NCBI GenBank assembly: GCA_963739625.1
Contig: CAVUAU010000011.1
Span: forward strand, 496,001 to 560,000
DNA from: Salinimicrobium sp963739625
GTDB taxonomy: Bacteria; Bacteroidota; Bacteroidia; Flavobacteriales; Flavobacteriaceae
DNA length: 64,000 nucleotides
Direction: 5' to 3'
In this document: positions 18,176 to 25,979 of the stretch, in pieces
How positions within the stretch are numbered: position 1 is the first letter of the stretch
Layout of the letters: each line of letters begins with the position of its first letter
Notes under the pieces: model-generated
Database searches by the model: none
What the model saw: only the letters and a program-made list of their open reading frames with translations
What the model was told of the DNA's origin: nothing
Made by a program: the position numbers and the translations under genes

Positions 18176-18961
18176 ATGAATCAACCCTTAGCATACGTAC
18201 ATCCGGGGGCCAAGATCGCGAAGAACGTGGTAATAGAACCTTTTACCACAATTCATAATAATGTTGTAATAGGAGAAGGCACCTGGATTGGTTCGAATGT
18301 TACTATCATGGAAGGGGCAAGGATCGGTAAGAATTGCAATATTTTTCCCGGTGCTGTAATTTCAGCGATACCGCAGGACAAAAAATTTAACGACGAGGAT
18401 ACCATTACAGAGATTGGCGACAACACAACCATCAGGGAATGTGTGACCATCAACCGCGGTACTTCAGACAGGATGAAGACCAAGATTGGCAAGAATTGCT
18501 GGATTATGGCCTACTGTCATATCGCCCACGATTGCGTGGTGGGTGACAACTGTATTTTTTCTAATAACAGTACGCTCGCAGGACATATTAATGTAGGTGA
18601 TTATGTAGTGCTTGCAGGAATGGCGGCCATTCAGCAGTTTTGCAGCATTGGTAGCCACGCATTTGTAACCGGTGGTTCGCTGGTAAGAAAAGATGTGCCG
18701 CCGTTTGTAAAGGCCGGTAGAGAACCACTTTCTTACGTGGGAGTAAATTCAATAGGTCTGCGTCGCAGAGGTTTTTCTACGGAAAAGATCCGGGAGATAC
18801 AGGATATTTACAGGATCCTTTATCAAAAGAATTACAACAATTCCCAGGCGGTAGCTATTATTGAAGCCGAAATGGAAGCCACTCCTGAAAGAGACGATAT
18901 TTTAGAGTTTATCAAGAATTCCCAGCGCGGGATCATGAAAGGATATTTTAGTTCAAATTAA
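18176..18961 (+). CDS. lpxA: UDP-N-acetylglucosamine O-acyltransferase LpxA
   Basis: 261 residues; first step of lipid A synthesis. Nearly all of the first 190 residues are hexapeptide repeats (left-handed beta helix), with MAYCHIAHDCVVGDNCIF, whose His is catalytic, and HINVGDYVVLAGMAAIQQFC. The C-terminal helical part begins SYVGVNSIGLRRRGFS, which is conserved in LpxA. It is the last lipid A gene in the run lpxD-lpxC/fabZ-lpxA and is followed 11 bases later by efp. Confidence 0.95.
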   Translation: MNQPLAYVHPGAKIAKNVVIEPFTTIHNNVVIGEGTWIGSNVTIMEGARIGKNCNIFPGAVISAIPQDKKFNDEDTITEIGDNTTIRECVTINRGTSDRMKTKIGKNCWIMAYCHIAHDCVVGDNCIFSNNSTLAGHINVGDYVVLAGMAAIQQFCSIGSHAFVTGGSLVRKDVPPFVKAGREPLSYVGVNSIGLRRRGFSTEKIREIQDIYRILYQKNYNNSQAVAIIEAEMEATPERDDILEFIKNSQRGIMKGYFSSN

Positions 18962-18972
18962 TTAAGACACCA

Positions 18973-19539
18973 ATGGCAAGTACAAGCGATATTAGAAACG
19001 GATTGTGTATTCGTTACAACCATGACATCTTTAAGGTCATAGAATTTCTTCACGTGAAGCCCGGAAAAGGACCGGCTTTCGTGCGCACAAAGTTGAAAAG
19101 TGTTACCACCGGAAAGGTGATCGATAACACTTTTTCTGCAGGTCACAAGATTGAAGATGTGAGGGTGGAGACGCATAAGTTCCAGTTCCTTTATAACGAT
19201 GGGGAATTTTACCATTTTATGAATACTGAAGATTATACTCAGATCAGGCTTACAGAAAATGCTCTTGACGCACCCGGACTTCTTAAAGAAGGGGAAGTGG
19301 TGACCATTTTGATCAATACCGAAGATCAAATGCCACTTTCTGTTGAAATGCCTGCGAGTGTTATCCTTGAGGTAACTCATACCGAGCCGGGTGTAAAAGG
19401 AAATACCGCCACCAACGCGACAAAACCTGCGACAGTAGAGACAGGAGCAGAGGTGAACGTTCCGCTTTTCATCAACGAAGGTGATAAAATCAAAATAGAG
19501 ACCGATAAAGGTACCTACAAAGAGAGGATCAAGGAATAG
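18973..19539 (+). CDS. efp: Translation elongation factor P
   Basis: 188 residues with the three beta-barrel domains of EF-P, which relieves ribosome stalling at polyproline. The tip loop is HVKPGKGPAFVRTKLK, with Lys32 at the position that is modified in E. coli (K34). The domain 3 ending has VPLFINEGDKIKIETDKGTYKER. It lies 11 bases behind lpxA, a neighbour order I recall from other flavobacteria. No epmA or epmB gene is nearby, so any modification route is unknown. Confidence 0.95.
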   Translation: MASTSDIRNGLCIRYNHDIFKVIEFLHVKPGKGPAFVRTKLKSVTTGKVIDNTFSAGHKIEDVRVETHKFQFLYNDGEFYHFMNTEDYTQIRLTENALDAPGLLKEGEVVTILINTEDQMPLSVEMPASVILEVTHTEPGVKGNTATNATKPATVETGAEVNVPLFINEGDKIKIETDKGTYKERIKE

Positions 19540-19615
19540 TGCTCAGTGCTCAGTGATCAGTGGGCAGTTTTGCAATATCTAAGATTTCTCAGGTCTCAAA
19601 TCTCAAATCTAACAA
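19540..19615. repeat. Word-like degenerate repeats between efp and the second lpxD
   Basis: Two blocks. The first repeats (G/A)(C/T)CAGTG units four times (gctcagtgctcagtgatcag and on). The second repeats a unit around TCTCAAA (tctcaggtctcaaatctcaaatc). The blocks fill nearly the whole gap between two same-strand genes and end a few bases before the ATG. Similar but unrelated word repeats occur at 30327-30364 and 31796-31893. Confidence 0.6.
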
Positions 19616-20548
19616 ATGAAGTTTCCTCATAAATACAGCCTTGAACAAATCGCTGAGATCATTTCTTCGGAATATGTCGGCGATCCAGAATTTCCCGTGC
19701 TGGGCATGAACGAGATCCATGTGGTCACGCCGGGTGACATCGTGTTTGTTGACCATCCGAAGTATTACGATAAGGCGCTCAATTCGGCTGCTACGATAGT
19801 TTTGATCAACAAAAAGGTTGACTGCCCCCAAGGAAAAGCGCTGCTAATTTCAGATGATCCTTTCAGGGATTTCAATAAGCTCACCCGTTTTTTCAAACCT
19901 TTCGAAAAGGCGACGGCAGCGGTGGCTGCTTCCGCAGAAATAGGCGAAGGCACAGTGGTGCAACCAAATGTTTTTGTTGGAAACAATGTGAAAATCGGGA
20001 AGAACTGTTTGATCCATGCAAATGTAAGCTTGTACGATAATACGGTGATTGGAGATAACGTAATAATTCACTCGGGAACTGTTTTGGGTGGCGACGCTTT
20101 TTACTACAAAAACAGGCCCGAAGGTTTTGACAAGCTGCTTTCCGGCGGAAGGGTTGTGATCAAAGACAATGTGGAAATTGGTGCCAACTGTACCATCGAT
20201 AAAGGTGTTACAGGTGATACTACCATTGGAAAAGGCACTAAGCTCGACAACCTGATACAGGTGGGACACGATACTGTCATCGGTGAAAAATGTCTTATCG
20301 CGTCACAGGTAGGTATCGCAGGTGCGGTCGTTATTGAAGATGAGGTCACCGTTTGGGGCCAGGTGGGAATGCGCAGTGGCATTGTAGTGAAAAAAGGCGG
20401 AGTGCTCATGGGACAGGCCGGGATTACAAAGTCTACCAAAGAAAATACGATTTACACAGGGAATCCTGCCCAGGAATCCCGCGCCAAACTAAAAGAGTTG
20501 GCCCTTTTACGCCAATTGCCTAAATTGATCGAAAAATTAAAAGACTGA
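19616..20548 (+). CDS. LpxD-like N-acyltransferase (second copy)
   Basis: 310 residues, same architecture as LpxD: N-terminal domain with VVTPGDIVFVDHPKYYDKAL and a hexapeptide-repeat beta helix from about residue 105 to 290. The catalytic-histidine segment is kept as NLIQVGHDTVIGEKCLIASQ. It lacks the usual DGFGF motif, having GTVLGGDAFYYKNRPEGFDK instead, so it may use another acyl chain or substrate. It is clearly diverged from the copy at 15760 and sits outside the main lipid A run, behind efp. The family assignment is sure; the substrate is not. Confidence 0.85.
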   Translation: MKFPHKYSLEQIAEIISSEYVGDPEFPVLGMNEIHVVTPGDIVFVDHPKYYDKALNSAATIVLINKKVDCPQGKALLISDDPFRDFNKLTRFFKPFEKATAAVAASAEIGEGTVVQPNVFVGNNVKIGKNCLIHANVSLYDNTVIGDNVIIHSGTVLGGDAFYYKNRPEGFDKLLSGGRVVIKDNVEIGANCTIDKGVTGDTTIGKGTKLDNLIQVGHDTVIGEKCLIASQVGIAGAVVIEDEVTVWGQVGMRSGIVVKKGGVLMGQAGITKSTKENTIYTGNPAQESRAKLKELALLRQLPKLIEKLKD

Positions 20549-20549
20549 T

Positions 20550-20963
20550 ATGAGCTTAGCACCAAAAGAATGCGTTGAGAAGTTTTACACCTCAGATTTT
20601 TATAAAGATCCCGATTCGTTAAAAGATTACCTCTCGCAGGACGCCGAGCTGTACTGGAACAGCAGTGCAGGCTTTCACAAGCTTAAATATGAAGAGATTG
20701 CGGGAATGACGCAGGAATTTTCCAGGTCTTTTGAATCTCTAAGGGCAGAGGTGAGTCACCTGCTTTGCGACCAGGATATGGTAACCATCAGGTTCACCTA
20801 TTACATCAGGACCATCGAGAACCCCGAGGAGGAACTTCCCATGGCACATTTTATCGCTATTTGGCTCGTGAAGGACGGAAAGATGGTCAAAGGACACATG
20901 ATAAGCCAGCAGGCAGATGATAGTCCCGAAAATCTGGAGTCTTTCGTTCCATTTATTCAGTAA
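20550..20963 (+). CDS. Nuclear transport factor 2 family protein (SnoaL-like)
   Basis: 137 residues with the cone-shaped NTF2-like fold signature: N-terminal helices VEKFYTSDFYKDPDSLKDYL, strand DAELYWNSSAGFHKL, and the C-terminal sheet DMVTIRFTYYIRTIEN ... MAHFIAIWLVKDGKMVKGHMISQQAD. Family members are enzymes, lyases or binding proteins; nothing here fixes the reaction. It starts one base after the lpxD2 stop and is probably translated from the same transcript. Confidence 0.78.
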   Translation: MSLAPKECVEKFYTSDFYKDPDSLKDYLSQDAELYWNSSAGFHKLKYEEIAGMTQEFSRSFESLRAEVSHLLCDQDMVTIRFTYYIRTIENPEEELPMAHFIAIWLVKDGKMVKGHMISQQADDSPENLESFVPFIQ

Positions 20964-20991
20964 AAGTTTTTAGGTTTCTTTCAATAAAACC

Positions 20992-20999
20992 TATTTTTG
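20992..20999 (+). promoter_or_regulatory. -7 box of sucD
   Basis: TATTTTTG, a full TAnnTTTG match, 25 bases before the sucD ATG. A TTTT stretch at 20967-20970 lies at a 21-base spacing where TTTG is expected. Confidence 0.5.
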
Positions 21000-21024
21000 T
21001 AACACAAAAATTCAAAAACCAACT

Positions 21025-21897
21025 ATGAGCGTTTTAGTAAATAAAGATTCAAAAATAATTGTTCAGGGTTTTACCGGAAGTGAAGGTACTTTTCACGCCG
21101 GTCAAATGATAGAATATGGAACAAATGTGGTAGGCGGAGTTACTCCCGGAAAAGGTGGTCAAAAGCACCTTGAAAAACCCGTTTTCAACACCGTGTCTGA
21201 TGCGGTAAAAGAAACCGGCGCAGATGTTTCCATCATTTTTGTACCACCTGCCTTTGCTGCCGATGCCATTATGGAGGCCGCCGATGCAGGAATTAAAGTG
21301 ATCATCACCATTACTGAAGGAATCCCTGTAGCCGATATGATCAAGGCTTCAGAATATATTAAAGGTAAAGATTGCCGTCTTGTTGGACCTAACTGTCCGG
21401 GAGTGATCACTCCGGGAGAAGCAAAAGTTGGAATTATGCCCGGCTTTGTATTCAAAAAAGGCAATGTTGGGATCGTTTCAAAATCGGGAACTCTTACTTA
21501 CGAAGCAGCAGACCAGGTTGTGAAACAAGGTTTGGGAATTACTACTGCAATCGGTATTGGTGGAGATCCTATCATTGGAACCACTACTAAGGAAGCTGTT
21601 GAGCTGTTGATGAATGATGACGAGACAGAGTGTATCGTAATGATAGGTGAAATTGGTGGACAACTTGAAGCTGAAGCTGCCCGTTGGATCAAAGACAACG
21701 GAAACAAGAAACCTGTTGTAGGTTTCATCGCCGGGGAAACTGCGCCAAAAGGAAGAACAATGGGCCATGCCGGTGCTATTGTTGGTGGAAGCGAAGATAC
21801 AGCCGAAGCTAAAAAAGCCATTTTACGCGAGTGTGGTATCAACGTTGTTGATTCTCCTGCCGAAATTGGTAAAAAAGTAAAAGAAGTGATGGCTTAA
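21025..21897 (+). CDS. sucD: Succinate--CoA ligase (ADP-forming) subunit alpha
   Basis: 290 residues. CoA-binding domain with VQGFTGSEGTFHAGQMIEYG and GGVTPGKGGQKH; the ligase domain has GPNCPGVITPGE, GIVSKSGTLTYEA and the phospho-histidine segment TMGHAGAIVGG. It makes succinyl-CoA/succinate and ATP in the citric acid cycle together with SucC. The sucC gene is not adjacent, as is common in Bacteroidota. It has its own promoter and a strong terminator, so it is probably a single-gene unit. Confidence 0.95.
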   Translation: MSVLVNKDSKIIVQGFTGSEGTFHAGQMIEYGTNVVGGVTPGKGGQKHLEKPVFNTVSDAVKETGADVSIIFVPPAFAADAIMEAADAGIKVIITITEGIPVADMIKASEYIKGKDCRLVGPNCPGVITPGEAKVGIMPGFVFKKGNVGIVSKSGTLTYEAADQVVKQGLGITTAIGIGGDPIIGTTTKEAVELLMNDDETECIVMIGEIGGQLEAEAARWIKDNGNKKPVVGFIAGETAPKGRTMGHAGAIVGGSEDTAEAKKAILRECGINVVDSPAEIGKKVKEVMA

Positions 21898-21919
21898 GAG
21901 TCATTCCAAATAATTTCAG

Positions 21920-21956
21920 CCTCCGAAGGTTTTAACCATCTTTCGGAGGTTTTTTT
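21920..21956 (+). terminator. Rho-independent terminator of sucD
   Basis: Stem CCTCCGAA (21920-21927) / TTCGGAGG (21942-21949), a 14-base loop, and seven T residues. Confidence 0.9.
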
Positions 21957-21977
21957 ATGTCTGAAAAGTTGTTTTAC

Positions 21978-21985
21978 TATATTTG
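21978..21985 (+). promoter_or_regulatory. -7 box of fabG
   Basis: TATATTTG matches TAnnTTTG, 42 bases before the ATG. TTTA at 21954-21957 is a weak -33 candidate at 20 bases spacing, placed in the T-run of the sucD terminator. Confidence 0.45.
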
Positions 21986-22027
21986 GTCGTATTATAAATA
22001 ACCAGACCAGAGAACAAATTTATCCAT

Positions 22028-22774
22028 ATGAAACTTTTAGAAGGAAAGAATGCGATCATCACCGGTGCCAGTAGAGGTATTGGGAAGGGGATCGCCGAAG
22101 TATTTGCAAAACACGGTGCCAATGTGGCTTTTACCTACAGCTCGTCTGTAGAAGCTGCCAATGAACTGGAGAAAGAACTTCAGGAAATGGGCGTAAAAGC
22201 AAAAGGCTATAAATCTAACGCTGCCGACTTTAAAGAAGCCGAAGAACTTGTCAAGAACGTGCTCGAAGACTTCGGAAGTATTGATATTCTTGTAAATAAT
22301 GCAGGGATCACCAAAGATAACCTGTTGATGAGAATGAGCGAAGAAGATTTCGACAAGGTGATCGAGGTGAACCTGAAGTCTGTATTCAACATGACCAAAG
22401 CGGTGCAGCGCACTATGCTGAAGCAAAGAAAAGGAAGCATCATCAATATGAGCAGTGTGGTGGGAGTGAAAGGAAATGCCGGCCAGGCCAACTATGCCGC
22501 TTCAAAAGCCGGAATGATTGGTTTCTCAAAGTCTATGGCATTGGAATTAGGCTCAAGAAATATCAGGACCAACGTTATTGCTCCCGGCTTTATTGAGACT
22601 GAAATGACCGGAAAACTGGATGAAAAAACCGTTGAAGGCTGGAGAGAAGCGATTCCGTTGAAGCGTGGTGGAAAGCCCGAAGATATTGCCAACGCCTGTG
22701 TTTTCCTTGGCAGTGACCTTAGCGACTACATCACCGGCCAGGTGATCAATGTCGACGGCGGAATGCTGACTTAA
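22028..22774 (+). CDS. fabG: 3-oxoacyl-[ACP] reductase FabG
   Basis: 248 residues, classical short-chain dehydrogenase. TGASRGIGKGIA binds NADP, NNAG is present (LVNNAGITKDN), and the active-site triad is Ser (INMSSVVG), Tyr and Lys (ANYAASKAG). The ending ITGQVINVDGGM is characteristic of FabG of fatty acid synthesis. It stands alone between two terminators, not in a fab cluster, so a role as a general SDR cannot be excluded, but the sequence is close to the true FabG type. Confidence 0.9.
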   Translation: MKLLEGKNAIITGASRGIGKGIAEVFAKHGANVAFTYSSSVEAANELEKELQEMGVKAKGYKSNAADFKEAEELVKNVLEDFGSIDILVNNAGITKDNLLMRMSEEDFDKVIEVNLKSVFNMTKAVQRTMLKQRKGSIINMSSVVGVKGNAGQANYAASKAGMIGFSKSMALELGSRNIRTNVIAPGFIETEMTGKLDEKTVEGWREAIPLKRGGKPEDIANACVFLGSDLSDYITGQVINVDGGMLT

Positions 22775-22804
22775 GATCTTTTAATATCAAATAAGAAAAT
22801 ATAA

Positions 22805-22846
22805 AGGCTGCTCAAAAATGTCATTTTTGAGCAGCCTCTTTCTTCT
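22805..22846 (+). terminator. Rho-independent terminator of fabG
   Basis: A 33-bp perfect palindrome with one central base: 16-bp arms AGGCTGCTCAAAAATG (22805-22820) and its complement (22822-22837), followed by CTTTCTTCTT. The inner arms are the same CAAAAATG sequence found in other palindromes of this window (994-1016, 40041-40073). Confidence 0.85.
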
Positions 22847-22879
22847 TCAGGCATTATTCCGTATTTTTCTTCTCTAATA

Positions 22880-24919
22880 ATGCCAATGTCAACAACGACT
22901 CTTTTACTAATTCTTTTGGCTTTTCTCCTGGCCCTCGCACTGGCGTGGTTTCAATATTTCTATAAGAGAAAAGGAAGACTTCTTCAAAATGGCATTTTTG
23001 CAGGACTTAGGGTCGTGACCTATTTTTCGGTTTTGCTGCTGTTGATCAATCCAAAGCTCAAAAAGACAGATTTTTTTGTTGACAAACCCAAACTGGTTTT
23101 GGCGGTCGACAATTCTTCGTCCATTGCCGGCTTCGGAAAAGAGCAGGAGGTGAGACAGCTCGTTAAAGAATTAAATGAAGATGAGGATTTAGCTGAAAGA
23201 TTTGAAGTGGAGCAGTTCTCCTTCGGAAGTGAAGTTGCTCACGACACAGCAATAAATTTTTCAGAATCCCAAACCAATCTTTCAGGATTGCTAAAGGAAC
23301 TGTCTTCCTTGTATGAACAGGAAATTGCACCTACAATTCTTATCACAGACGGCAATCAAACCATGGGGGAAGATTTCCTCTATAGCGGCCAAAAATATCC
23401 ACAGGCGCTGCTGCCGGTGGTGGCCGGTGATACCACCACCTATCGGGATCTTTCGGTTTCCAGGATCAATGTCAATAAATATTCATTTTTAAACAACCGG
23501 TTTCCGGTAGAGATCTTCCTGAACTATTCGGGAAAAGAAGAGGTGAAAACCGGTCTTAAGATCAGTTCCGGGAATACGACCGTCTATTCGAAGCAGCTTT
23601 CTTTCAGCAACAATAAGAATTCCGAAGTTGTCAATATTGATCTGCCTTCAAATTCTATAGGAATTCAAAATTATAAAGTGAGCCTGGAACCGGTGGCAGA
23701 CGAAAAGAATGTCCGGAATAATGTCCGCGAATTTTCGGTAGAGGTCATAGATGAACGCACAAAAGTTCTTTTGGTTTACGGTGTCCTGCATCCCGATTTG
23801 GGAGCGATTAGAAAAGCCATCGAATCTAATCAGCAAAGGCAGGTGGAGCTGCAGCCCATTGATGCAGCCTCTTTTGCTTTAGAAGATCACCAATTGTTCA
23901 TTTTGTATCAGCCGGATTCGAGGTTCAAAGATTTGCTGGGCCGGCTACAGCAGCAAGACAGGAATTTCTGGATCGTTACCGGTCCAAAGACCGACTGGCG
24001 CTTTCTTAATGAACAACAGCAGCTGTACCATCAGGACGTGACCGGCCAAATCGAGGAATTCTTTCCTGTCAAAAATGACAATTTTGGAGCCTTTCAAATT
24101 CCCGCTCTGGATTTTTCCAATCTTCCACCGCTCACCGGTAATTTTGGAAAGACTGAAACAACCGCCAATGTTCAAACGCTGCTTTTTAGGCAAATTCAGG
24201 GAGTGGAGACCGGGGAACCGCTTTTGTCTCTTACTGCTGAGAATGGTACCAGGAATGCTTTTTTATTCGGGGCAGATCTTTGGCGCTGGAGGAGTGAAAG
24301 CTTTTTAGAAACAGGTAGTTTCGAAACATTTGACGAATTTATAGGGAAGCTGGTGCAATTCCTTTCTTCAGAAAAGAAAAAAGAGCGGCTGCAGGTTGAT
24401 TATGAACCATTCTATGATGGCAGTAAAAACCTGCTTATCAGCGCCGAATACTTTGATGAGAACTACACTTTCGATCCCGGGGCCAGTTTGAGTATGCGGC
24501 TCAAAAATGAGGAAACGGGGGAAAGTTTTCAGATTCCTTTTGGTCTTAGCGGCAACCATTACAGCGTTGACCTTGGTAACATAGCTCCCGGCAATTATTC
24601 ATTTTCTGTAAAAGTTTCTGGAGAAAACCTCTCGAAAAGCGGAAATTTCAGGCTTGCCGATTTTGATGTGGAGCAACAATTTGTCCGGGCGAACCTTGAA
24701 GGCTTGCAAAATATCGCAGCCGAAAAAAGACAGAAAACGTACTTTTTAAATGACTTCAAAATCCTGAAGCAGCTGCTGCTGACGGATAATTCTTACATCC
24801 CCGTGCAAAAAAGCCGCATAAACAACGTACCTTTGATCGACTGGTTTTATTTGCTGGGAATCATCATTCTCGCTTTAGCCCTGGAGTGGTTCTTACGCAA
24901 ATATTACGGGTACATTTAA
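22880..24919 (+). CDS. Membrane-anchored von Willebrand factor A-domain protein
   Basis: 679 residues. Two N-terminal membrane segments (LLILLAFLLALALAW and GLRVVTYFSVLLLLI) are followed by a vWA domain starting KPKLVLAVDNSSSIAGFG, which carries the DxSxS metal-ion site, and APTILITDGNQTMG. A long middle part of beta-rich, Ig-like segments (residues about 180-280 and 510-600) is outside the membrane, and a last membrane helix (WFYLLGIIILALALEWFLR) closes the protein. Such BatA-like proteins in Bacteroidota are often annotated as hypothetical. The prohibitin-like gene follows 19 bases later. A second candidate start is ATG 22886. Confidence 0.75.
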   Translation: MPMSTTTLLLILLAFLLALALAWFQYFYKRKGRLLQNGIFAGLRVVTYFSVLLLLINPKLKKTDFFVDKPKLVLAVDNSSSIAGFGKEQEVRQLVKELNEDEDLAERFEVEQFSFGSEVAHDTAINFSESQTNLSGLLKELSSLYEQEIAPTILITDGNQTMGEDFLYSGQKYPQALLPVVAGDTTTYRDLSVSRINVNKYSFLNNRFPVEIFLNYSGKEEVKTGLKISSGNTTVYSKQLSFSNNKNSEVVNIDLPSNSIGIQNYKVSLEPVADEKNVRNNVREFSVEVIDERTKVLLVYGVLHPDLGAIRKAIESNQQRQVELQPIDAASFALEDHQLFILYQPDSRFKDLLGRLQQQDRNFWIVTGPKTDWRFLNEQQQLYHQDVTGQIEEFFPVKNDNFGAFQIPALDFSNLPPLTGNFGKTETTANVQTLLFRQIQGVETGEPLLSLTAENGTRNAFLFGADLWRWRSESFLETGSFETFDEFIGKLVQFLSSEKKKERLQVDYEPFYDGSKNLLISAEYFDENYTFDPGASLSMRLKNEETGESFQIPFGLSGNHYSVDLGNIAPGNYSFSVKVSGENLSKSGNFRLADFDVEQQFVRANLEGLQNIAAEKRQKTYFLNDFKILKQLLLTDNSYIPVQKSRINNVPLIDWFYLLGIIILALALEWFLRKYYGYI

Positions 24920-24938
24920 TTCAGCAAATACAAATACT

Positions 24939-25754
24939 ATGGACAGATTACCAAAAATTGGGCTACCAATTTTGATTTTAGGTATTATTCTGGTGATCAT
25001 TATCGCCAAATCTACCGTTACTATTGACTCCGGAGAGGCCGGGGTGCTTTACAGGACCTTTGGTGGAGGAGTCGTCACAGATGAAGCACCACTGGGAGAA
25101 GGTTTCCATCTGGTGGCCCCGTGGAATAAGGTTTTTGTTTACGAGGTACGTCAGCAATCAATTGAAGAAAGTATGCAGGTGCTGTCCTCAAACGGTTTAG
25201 AGATTGAGCTCGACGCCTCGGTATGGTTCCAGCCAGATTATAAAGACCTTGGTCTTTTGCACCAAAAGAAGGGAGAAGCCTATGTACAAAGAATTTTACA
25301 GCCTGCCGTGAGATCGGCTGCCCGTGCCGTGGTTGGACGCTATAATCCTGAGCAGTTGTATTCCTCGAAAAGAGAGGCCATTCAGCAGGAGATTTTTGAA
25401 GAGACAAAAAGTCTGCTGAAGGACCAATATGTGCAAATCAACGAGGTGCTGGTAAGGGACGTTTCGCTGCCGCCAACGATCAAAGAAGCGATTGAAAGAA
25501 AGCTTAGGCAGGAGCAGGAGTCACTGGAATATGAGTACAGGTTGACAAAAGCCGAACAGGAAGCAGAAAGACAACGAATTGATGCCGAGGGTAAAGCGAG
25601 AGCTAATGAGATCCTGGCTGCGTCCCTGACGGACAAAGTACTTCAGGAAAAAGGAATTCAGGCTACGCTTGAATTGGCTAAGTCTCCAAATGCCAAGGTG
25701 GTAGTCATAGGCTCGGGCGAGCAGGGCATGCCGTTGATCCTTGGGAATCAATAA
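24939..25754 (+). CDS. Prohibitin/SPFH family membrane protein
   Basis: 271 residues. One N-terminal membrane helix (GLPILILGIILVIIIAKS), then the SPFH domain (SGEAGVLYRTFGGGVVTDEAPLGEG ... QSIEESMQVLSSNGLEIELDASVWFQPD ... VRSAARAVVGRYNPEQLY) and a coiled-coil segment (RKLRQEQESLEYEYRLTKAEQEAERQRIDAEGKARANEI in two pieces). It ends with the segment KVVVIGSGEQGMPLILGN. Family members form ring-like scaffolds at the membrane and often associate with membrane proteases. It is paired with the vWA protein. Confidence 0.9.
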   Translation: MDRLPKIGLPILILGIILVIIIAKSTVTIDSGEAGVLYRTFGGGVVTDEAPLGEGFHLVAPWNKVFVYEVRQQSIEESMQVLSSNGLEIELDASVWFQPDYKDLGLLHQKKGEAYVQRILQPAVRSAARAVVGRYNPEQLYSSKREAIQQEIFEETKSLLKDQYVQINEVLVRDVSLPPTIKEAIERKLRQEQESLEYEYRLTKAEQEAERQRIDAEGKARANEILAASLTDKVLQEKGIQATLELAKSPNAKVVVIGSGEQGMPLILGNQ

Positions 25755-25819
25755 AAATTGTGCTAAAAATATTTAAAACGAATTCTGTTTTGGATATTTT
25801 TCATATTTTCGCATCAATA

Positions 25820-25876
25820 ATGAAAGCAAATCAAGTACATCATCATCATTCTCATGCGTTCGCTCTTGCGAGGTGA
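25820..25876 (+). CDS. hisL: Histidine operon leader peptide (18 aa)
   Basis: ATG at 25820 to TGA at 25874-25876 codes MKANQVHHHHSHAFALAR, with five His codons in six positions. It lies 104 bases before hisG and is followed by a strong terminator at 25905-25938. This is the arrangement of transcription attenuation: if charged His-tRNA is short, the ribosome stalls in the His codons and an alternative RNA fold would prevent termination. A -7-like TATTTTCG lies at 25804-25811, so the leader RNA would begin close to the ATG. Confidence 0.85.
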   Translation: MKANQVHHHHSHAFALAR

Positions 25877-25904
25877 GATTGATATGTGTATAATCCATAT
25901 TTTG

Positions 25905-25938
25905 AAAACCCGTTTGAGCAGCTCAAACGGGTTTTTTT
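25905..25938 (+). terminator. Attenuator terminator of the his operon
   Basis: CCCGTTTGAGC (25909-25919) pairs with GCTCAAACGGG (25921-25931), extended by AAAA (25905-25908) with the following seven T residues. It stands between the leader peptide and hisG. The competing anti-terminator fold could not be resolved by eye; a small hairpin CGC-TCTT-GCG lies near the end of the leader ORF. Confidence 0.85.
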
Positions 25939-25979
25939 ATTGCCCCTGTTGGACTGCTTGAACCTTACAATCATCTAAA

